Source of the DNA: Saxidomus purpurata
Taxonomy: Eukaryota > Mollusca > Bivalvia > Venerida > Veneridae
DNA: 64,000 nucleotides
Assembly (NCBI GenBank): GCA_022818135.1
Contig: JAFMSR010000005.1
Location: 25,744,117-25,808,116 of the forward strand
Direction of reading: 5' to 3'
A model generated the notes under the pieces. It saw only the letters and a list, made by a program, of their open reading frames with translations. It had not been told where the DNA came from and ran no database searches. This document shows, piece after piece, positions 57,301-64,000 of this stretch (its first letter is position 1; the number at the start of each line of letters is the position of its first letter). Made by a program: the position numbers and the translations under genes.

Positions 57301-60062
57301 TTTTCTTGTCGTTGAACAGTTCTACATTTGTATTTCGTTACTCTCCATATAATGTTGAAAACTTAACAGACAGAGTGCCAAAACTGCAATATTGAGGGTA
57401 AATAATACATTTAAGTAGATTTTTCACTTTTAATCAATTCAGCATTACAAATGTAACTTTATTCCGCTCGGTTAATAATTGCATATGATGAATTTTAAGA
57501 TAGGGGTAAAACTGTTTATTTCTAAACACAAGTTCTGACAGTGTTACGAGGTTTATAGCCGCGAATTTTGTCACATTTTGCAAACGCGATATAAATGATA
57601 TTTGCGAATGTTTCTGGGTTTGAAGTTGGTAGATGTGGCCGTTCCAGGTTTGCATCTATTAAGAGTTAGAAAGTCACCATACCATTTGTTTTTTGATAAA
57701 TCTTATTAGTACATGTTATATACATTACTTCCTCCCATGTGTGATACTCTATCTTCTAATACCAAGGTCGTAATTATTTTTCATTAAACGCGTCTTTCTT
57801 ATAAGAAGATGGTGTAATTAAACTAAAGAACTTCATTAACTCTCCATAAAAGCTTTGTAATCATCTTCGGCGTATATCTAACTTAAGTGAACTATAAATA
57901 AACTGATCTTGTGAAAACGTAATTCCTTTTTCTTCTGTTCAAAACGCGACCTTATCGATTTTAGTGACATCACTAGTGTACTGTAATTTGTGCTCATAAA
58001 CAGTTTCCAACCAATAATTATGTCTGCCGGAACGTATAATTGACTAATATTACGACTACGCATCCTGTAATTTGGAAATCGACCGCGACAAATACAAAAT
58101 TCGTGACTAAAGAGTTGTATGTGTGTTATTCAATAGTATAATATTTACCTTAACATTGTGCGCGATCATGCGGAAAAAAGGAAAGAAGTCAGACTTTAAA
58201 GTGATGCATGTGTCTGTGGATTAATGATTTACCGAACTTCAGACAGGTTTTCCATAACGCTTTGCTCTTTTTGACAACACTAGCCAAAAGCTATCTTACA
58301 CCACTCTAAAGGTGTCTTTTTTCGATCCAGCAAACATGACGTATAAAATTCACAAGTCATGTGTTCATCTTATATTATCTATTTTTATAAATGGGAAAGG
58401 CACAATCAATAAGTTGGCAGTGACACAGAACCTTTTCCGTCTAGCCATTACTATTAACAACTTATCTGCATCATGTACATAGTGATGACCGAACCGTATA
58501 TGCTAGGCCATAACAGAACAACAATTAACGCAGATCATCAATACTTAAGTATACAATTAAAGAGGCACTCCCTGCATCTAGCAGATTATATTCTCGAAAC
58601 ATATATTATGTGTTCAATTAACGTAAAATAACAAATGAATACAATTTCAAAGAAAAACCTATTGCGAAAAATGCCTTATTTTACTACAATTGATCAATAT
58701 AGAGGCTTTCTGTAATAAATCGCATCCACCCATTAATTGTACAACAACAACTCTACATAGGCTATTGAATGTTTTACGGTACTGCAGTATATTTTAAACC
58801 GCTGATTTTATCGATAATGAAAGGGAATGCATAGCTGAAACCTTTAGGTTAAGTTATAATACTTCCAAAGATTCTATTATTTATGTTTTGGAGGTTATTG
58901 AGCTTGACATCAGTTTATGGGTATGTCCCTTTAAAGTGTTGACAGACCACGTTAATGAGCCAACACAGAAGGTAGGAGAAAGGACGTGGATTCTTCAAGA
59001 ATGACCACCTGTCACCTCAGAGTTTGTATACAGTTATTTCTTAGCTGCAAAATTACTTCGTTTATCGTAAGACTGTTCAACGCCATTAAATTACAATCAG
59101 CTTGTTCAAAACAGAAGTCAAAACCCATACTGGCATGACTGTTAAAGTTTTAAACTTAATTTCAATACCCATACCTGTACTAATATTTTATCAGGCTTGA
59201 AAATTGACATCATTTGAATCATAAGTAAACACAATCTTTACAGATAAGTGTCTTTAACGTCGATTTTGCGAGAAACATAACAGGTGACGAAGAAATATGC
59301 AATGATTGAACATTAGCACTTATGCTAAGGTAATATTGAAATACATGAACTTTGAAATACATGAACTTTGAAATTAAATCGTTTCAGATGTTGAAACTAG
59401 GAAAGAATATTAGTGTAAAAGTACGTGGTAGAAATGATTGAAAGTCATTTGTAAAGTATTTAAGACTGCTTTATCACGGTATCTAATTTATGATTTATGG
59501 TATGTACCCAACGTATTGAAGAGTAACGAATAAACTCATAAACGGTTTACATCTGAGATTTATTCTACTTAAATCTGACTCAATATTAGTTAATTAAATA
59601 AATGTAGAGCAGTGATAAACGGAAGGGTCGTCGATCAATAGTCTTATCTTTATATATCATCTATTAGTAAGCTGAATTATTGATCAGCTTCAATATATAG
59701 CATAACCTAAATATGGAGCGGAGATGAATTCAGAATTGAAATTCATACTGCGGTTAATCACAAAAGATTACAATTTCGTTGTAACACCTCCTTGCGAACA
59801 TTGAAAACGCAACGCTTGGGCTAATTATTCCCCATGAAATTTGCATTCTGATTGGTACTTTAGATTTTCATATACAGGCAAGCCGGTAATATATATTTTT
59901 ACCCCATAACCTTGTTCGCCCCGTCCACTACTCAAAGTCCGTCTCACGTAGTGACATTGAGGTATCATAAGGGGATTTGAACGTCTGGTTACGTCCAGTC
60001 GTTAAATAAATAAAACATAAACGGAATATTTTAATATTTGAGACAGGGAAGGGTAATAAAAT
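54386..60062. other. Unassigned AT-rich stretch
   Basis: A TA-dinucleotide run lies near 55105-55126. A direct repeat of about 55 bases (AATCAGCTTGTTCARAACAG) lies at 56240 and 59096. An 18-base tandem pair (GAAATACATGAACTTT) is near 59338. No open frame above 88 codons. Confidence 0.35.
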
Positions 60063-60200
60063 TGTTATTTGTTTTTTTATGTGATATATGGGGATATATT
60101 ACTCGCCTTGACATAATATTACCCTCGCCTAACGGCTCGGGTAATATAAGTCTAGGCGGGTGATATATCCCCATATACCACTTCAAAAACTAAATAACAT
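60063..60200. mobile_element. Foldback MITE, 138 bp near-perfect palindrome
   Basis: The left arm TGTTATTTG...ATATGGGGATATATTACTCGCC and the right arm pair almost end to end around a centre near 60131, with an inner GGGTAATAT/ATATTACCC stem. It would form a single hairpin. It has no coding content and lies directly before a LINE remnant. Confidence 0.8.
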
Positions 60201-60211
60201 ATAATATATAT

Positions 60212-60798
60212 TATTATATAATTATTAAAAAGCCACAATTAGAAGTAAAGAAGCTAGAAATATATTGTAATGAGATGAAAGGCAACATGAGGAGCTTTGA
60301 AAAGAAAACAGACAAAATGAATGATAAAATAATAGATCTAGAGTCACGCTCTAAGCGCGAAAATTCTACGGAATCACGGAAAACCAACCTACTCCAAATA
60401 GCCACGAAGAGCCAATGGAACAAACTGTTCAAGCTGAACTGCAGAGTACACCACCCGAGAATTGTGAGAATCTCGTAAAAGTGTTTATAAAAGACGTTCT
60501 TGATATTGACCCAGTTAACATCCGATTCGATAGGGCTCACAGACTGGGCTCCAACTCAGCACTTAAGCCACGACCGATTGTCGTAAAATTTCACAATTAC
60601 ACAGATCGTGAGCGTATTCGTTTAAGGTCCTACGATACTTGCGTCAAGGTAAACATGAAACAATTATGCCAAGGTGTTAGGGTGCATCAGCCATTGCCTA
60701 TTCGAAAGGCGCGGAAAGCCCTACTACCGCTTGCCACACAGGCCCAAAAAGGAGCACAAATCAGCGCGCATTGTGTGAAACAAACTGTACATAAATAA
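60212..60798 (+). pseudogene. LINE ORF1 pseudogene (coiled coil and RRM part)
   Basis: The frame through 60275 gives PQLEVKKLEIYCNEMKGN and KTDKMNDKIIDLESRSKREN, a coiled coil ending in the usual SRS.REN junction of ORF1p proteins. One base out of phase, near 60360, the sequence goes on with FYGITEN and then the 127-codon frame at 60415-60798: LVKVFIKDVLDIDPVNIRFDRAHRLG, KPRPIVVKF, YTDRERIRL, typical of the RRM of L1- or CR1-like ORF1. So one frameshift splits it. The start is lost near the palindrome at 60063-60200, and no ORF2 follows. It is a different family from the copy at 18035-18781. Confidence 0.75.
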
Positions 60799-61192
60799 GG
60801 TCTTAAAGAAAAAATTCATTGACGGAACTGTGGTGGACTTACGTATTAAACGATTTTTCAAACCTTACTACTGCCATTGGCCAACATTACAAAAAATTGA
60901 ATCCATTTCTAATAAAATTATAAATAATTTAGCTAAATTCTTATACATTGCCTTCGAAAGAAGACAGGTTACTTAATGCAAATTTATCGATTTTTAAACT
61001 AGTTTAATACACAACGTAGTTTTAGGCTTTCAGGAAAATTACTGATTGGTCAAAACAAAAATATATATTTTTAGGTCCTCATAAAAATGTGTCATTAGTT
61101 TTTGCATGTGTTATTATACTGTATATGTGAATGTATTATTAGGCTATAAAGCTATGTGCTGTTTTATGCCAATAAAGATATGTTATGTTATA
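60799..61192 (+). mobile_element. Probable 3-prime end of the LINE remnant
   Basis: Sequence after the ORF1 piece ends in CCAATAAAGATATGTTATGTTATA near 61170-61192, that is, a polyadenylation signal followed by a short ATGTT repeat like a LINE tail. If correct, the copy has lost all of ORF2 by internal deletion. Confidence 0.4.
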
Positions 61193-64000
61193 TAAACGTA
61201 GTTCTTAATAAAGATGAAGGAGAAGATACATAAAGCAGAATAAAACTTGTCAAAATGTCTCGACTAGTTTGTTTTGTAGTCAAAACAAAATGAATTTCAT
61301 GGAAGAGTCATTCTGATTAACATTTTATAAAACAACTATTTCGACTATTCTCGTAGCAAGTTTTGTGAAATGAAAAGAGGAAATATCTCATTTAATTTAG
61401 AGATATGAAAATGTATATACATACAAGATACAACTTTTTGAAATGAAGCTACCCAAGAAAATGTATGGACTCACGGATGCATTTTGACAATTAAGAAAGG
61501 TAATTAACAAAGACAATAAACAAAGACAATAAAAAATACTCACATGAGAAGATGAGAGATTAATAGGAAGTTTGAAATTTGAGAACAAAATAAAAACAAA
61601 CAGAATGGATAAGAAATAGTTTGCTATTATGGGCCTTTTGTTATTCTCAAGCAGGAAGCAGGAAATAATAACAAAATGCATTCAATAATGAAAAACCTCC
61701 AAAAGAACATAAAATTGATATCAAAAAATGCAGCACGCACGTTACTTTGGGTCGTGTTTTGCATTTTGTGTTCGGTAATGTAACAGAACAAGGAAAACCT
61801 CTTACTAAATATGAAAGATGATCTCATGATGAAACTAAATGATAAAATATAAACCATATTTTATACACCTGGACAATGTTCTTGTGTATATGTTATAAAC
61901 GACCCTACATCGTGTCACGCTGTGAGACCTGTGTTCCTAATTCCGAGACTGGCGTTTAGGGAAGGGGAGGAATGCTTCGAGATTTTGCTGACACCTGATT
62001 GAAAGACAGATGGATATATGAAGGGTCCACGGGGAAAAAAACGCTGAATAACCATCTGTATTCAACACAATATATAGTATACTTTTTGACACATAATGGT
62101 ATCCATTTTTGCATTAGAACCTTCGCTACTGATGGTTCGTGTCAGAAACTGTCTTTTTTAATGAAATACGAAACAAGCAAATAGTTTTACTTCCCTTCCT
62201 GCTCTTGAAAATAATGCGCTATATTTATAAATTGCACATGTTCTACATGCATCTAATAGTATTTACATAAATACTAAATTATTGTTACTTCTTGTTTAAA
62301 ATCAATTGATCTGAAGCCAAATCAAAAAGCTTGACTTTCACTGTAAATTTTACAGACAATGCAAACTCATGTTTTTCATTTGTTTCTATGCCATGGCTTA
62401 AGACAGAGTTGTCAGTCTATCAAATTAAGGCCAAAGGGCAAGAAAAATGTGTAAACATTTTGTTTCATTGAACTACCGGCTATTCTCCTGTTAGCAGCAT
62501 GCTTTGTTCAAAATACATGCAGCGGAGTTGCATCTTTCTACAAAAAACACAAAGGCTTTTCGTAATAAATAGAATTACAAAAACGAAAAATTATAAAAAA
62601 AAAACTTGTTGAACGTTCTTAGTTTATGTACTAACTATTATGTCAAAATAGTTGGTATTTATAGGTTGATGCTTTAGTATTGTAGGTCAATGTTTCACTT
62701 CAAGTTCTTTTGAAGTAACTTGTCGATAACTTTACATTGGAATGACAACGATTGCATTGTTAATTGCTTTCCCTCCATAAAACCGTAAGTTGTTTCATCC
62801 CCGTTTTGCATTTACCCCATTCTGTGACAGATTAAATATTTTGTCGAACTCTGTTACAAAATCTATAGAGTCACAGTAAGAAATCGATTAATGAAATATT
62901 TTTATTCGCTAATGTTTTATTTGAACTCATCAATATTACTAACCATTATAAAAAGCTTTTAGCTGGACAAAGCTTGCAGAAATACGAGATAACATAATTA
63001 CCAAGCTCCCAGAAACATCTCCAGCTAGTTGTTTATTTGATAACTCGATAAAGCCCCGGGGAGTTTCTGCTTCTGTTAGTCAACCATAACCTACTGATGG
63101 ATTACATCCGGGCGACCTTTACTGATTACAACTGACAAAAACACAGCTTATACCACCGAGATGTAATAACGGCAACTCAATATATCAATTTCTTGTTATA
63201 TGAATGTCCCCCTTAACTTTACTGTGGATCGGTTTTATCTTATTGCACATAAAACATCTAATTCTCCTGAAATGGGTTTCTTTTGTCATTGTATATGGAC
63301 ATATATGAGATATAAATTACATTAATGTAAGAAGGCAAAGCTATATTGTCCCTGAAACAATACCGTTAATCTACAAAATGATGTCCTGCGAAGTTTAGCG
63401 GTTTTTTACATCTAGACCTTGTCTGCTTACATTTATATGACTGTTATATGCATTCAATGCATGGCAATAAATGAACTTCTCAAATAAAAAGATTCATTTG
63501 GAATATCTCTATAACCTTTATAATTACTTTTTGTAATGATAATCTTCACTAGAAACTTATCTTAATTTTCATATGATAGAAGATAAAAATACATGTATTA
63601 CTATAATTCTAATTATCTCCCTTAGATGTAAATATATGATATACGTACATATATATGTCAGCATTAGTTTATACATACTATGCCTTTATGCACATCTTTT
63701 TTAAACTAATTTAGAGCATATCAACATTTGATTGTTATATTGAATGAAATAACATTTACGTTGAATATAAAGCACTTTTGCCTTTCCATAATCTTTTCTG
63801 TATCTAAGAAATTTGTAGACGCTTTATTTTCTTCTGAGTGAATCCAGTTTTGATTTAATTTGACAAGGTTATTTTCATTCCGGAACTGTTGAAAATCAGA
63901 CCACAGTGATAATGTAAAATTTCTAGCTGAAGTGATTTGTTTTCTAGTTAGCGTAATTCATCACAGTTTGACAACATCTAAATCGAAGCAAGAATTAATG
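61193..64000. other. Unassigned AT-rich stretch to the window end
   Basis: Frames up to 94 codons are AT-driven, Ile/Phe/Leu-rich and unsupported. No repeat recognised. Confidence 0.3.

Noticed and set aside
61397..61857. Hydrophobic minus-strand frames resembling membrane proteins
   Set aside because: Ile/Phe/Leu richness follows from AT content; no homology or supporting signals.
1..64000. CRISPR arrays, operons, ribosome binding sites, prokaryotic terminators, retroviral LTR pairs
   Set aside because: None seen; the tandem repeats lack unique spacers, and the DNA is eukaryotic in character.

Overview
The window looks like AT-rich, gene-poor, repeat-rich nuclear DNA from an invertebrate. 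I think a bivalve or other mollusc is most likely. That rests on the style of the repeats (tandem units with TGACCTTGACCTTGACC, many short inverted-repeat elements) and on the retroelement type, recalled from general knowledge and not searched. I found no convincing host protein-coding gene, no intact tRNA or rRNA gene, and no operon, CRISPR array or other prokaryotic feature. Almost everything that can be named is a mobile element, a mobile-element remnant or a tandem repeat.

Layout. 1-4501: a non-autonomous DNA element with terminal inverted repeats of about 375 bp, almost identical over their outer 145 bp, each carrying a full match to the CTCF consensus. About 5200-12740: a plus-strand non-LTR retrotransposon of the I superfamily type (I/Nimb-like). 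Its ORF1 (gag-like, three CCHC knuckles) is split over three frames. Its ORF2 (1302 aa; endonuclease, reverse transcriptase, RNase H, C-terminal CCHC) is uninterrupted with all catalytic residues visible. 12741-18034: A-rich flank and unassigned sequence. 18035-18781 (minus): a LINE ORF1 pseudogene of the coiled-coil/RRM type. 20411-22700: a second large inverted-repeat element. 23098-23700: a two-unit higher-order tandem array rich in nuclear-receptor half-sites. 25413-25912: a 500-N assembly gap.

From 26 to 45 kb there are several miniature inverted-repeat elements: 26850-27192, 30957-31149 (pogo/Tigger-like with TA duplication), 34731-34836 (foldback), 36162-36578 (22-bp perfect inverted repeats) and 43846-44241. 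Two YY1-like sites and a CRE lie near 35.4 kb. From 40 to 53 kb there are minisatellites with periods of about 105, 60, 41 and 93 bp and a long ATT microsatellite. At 60063-60200 a near-perfect palindrome abuts a degraded LINE (about 60212-61192). The rest is unassigned AT-rich sequence.

How the parts relate: only the retrotransposon encodes a plausible set of proteins. ORF1 would coat the RNA, and ORF2 would nick the target, reverse transcribe and remove RNA. The inverted-repeat elements encode nothing recognisable and would depend on transposases supplied elsewhere. The most interesting points are the paired CTCF-type motifs inside the 4.5-kb element, the two apparent -1 shifts in ORF1 at slippery-type homopolymers beside an intact ORF2, and a roughly tenfold excess of the palindrome TACATGTA across the window.
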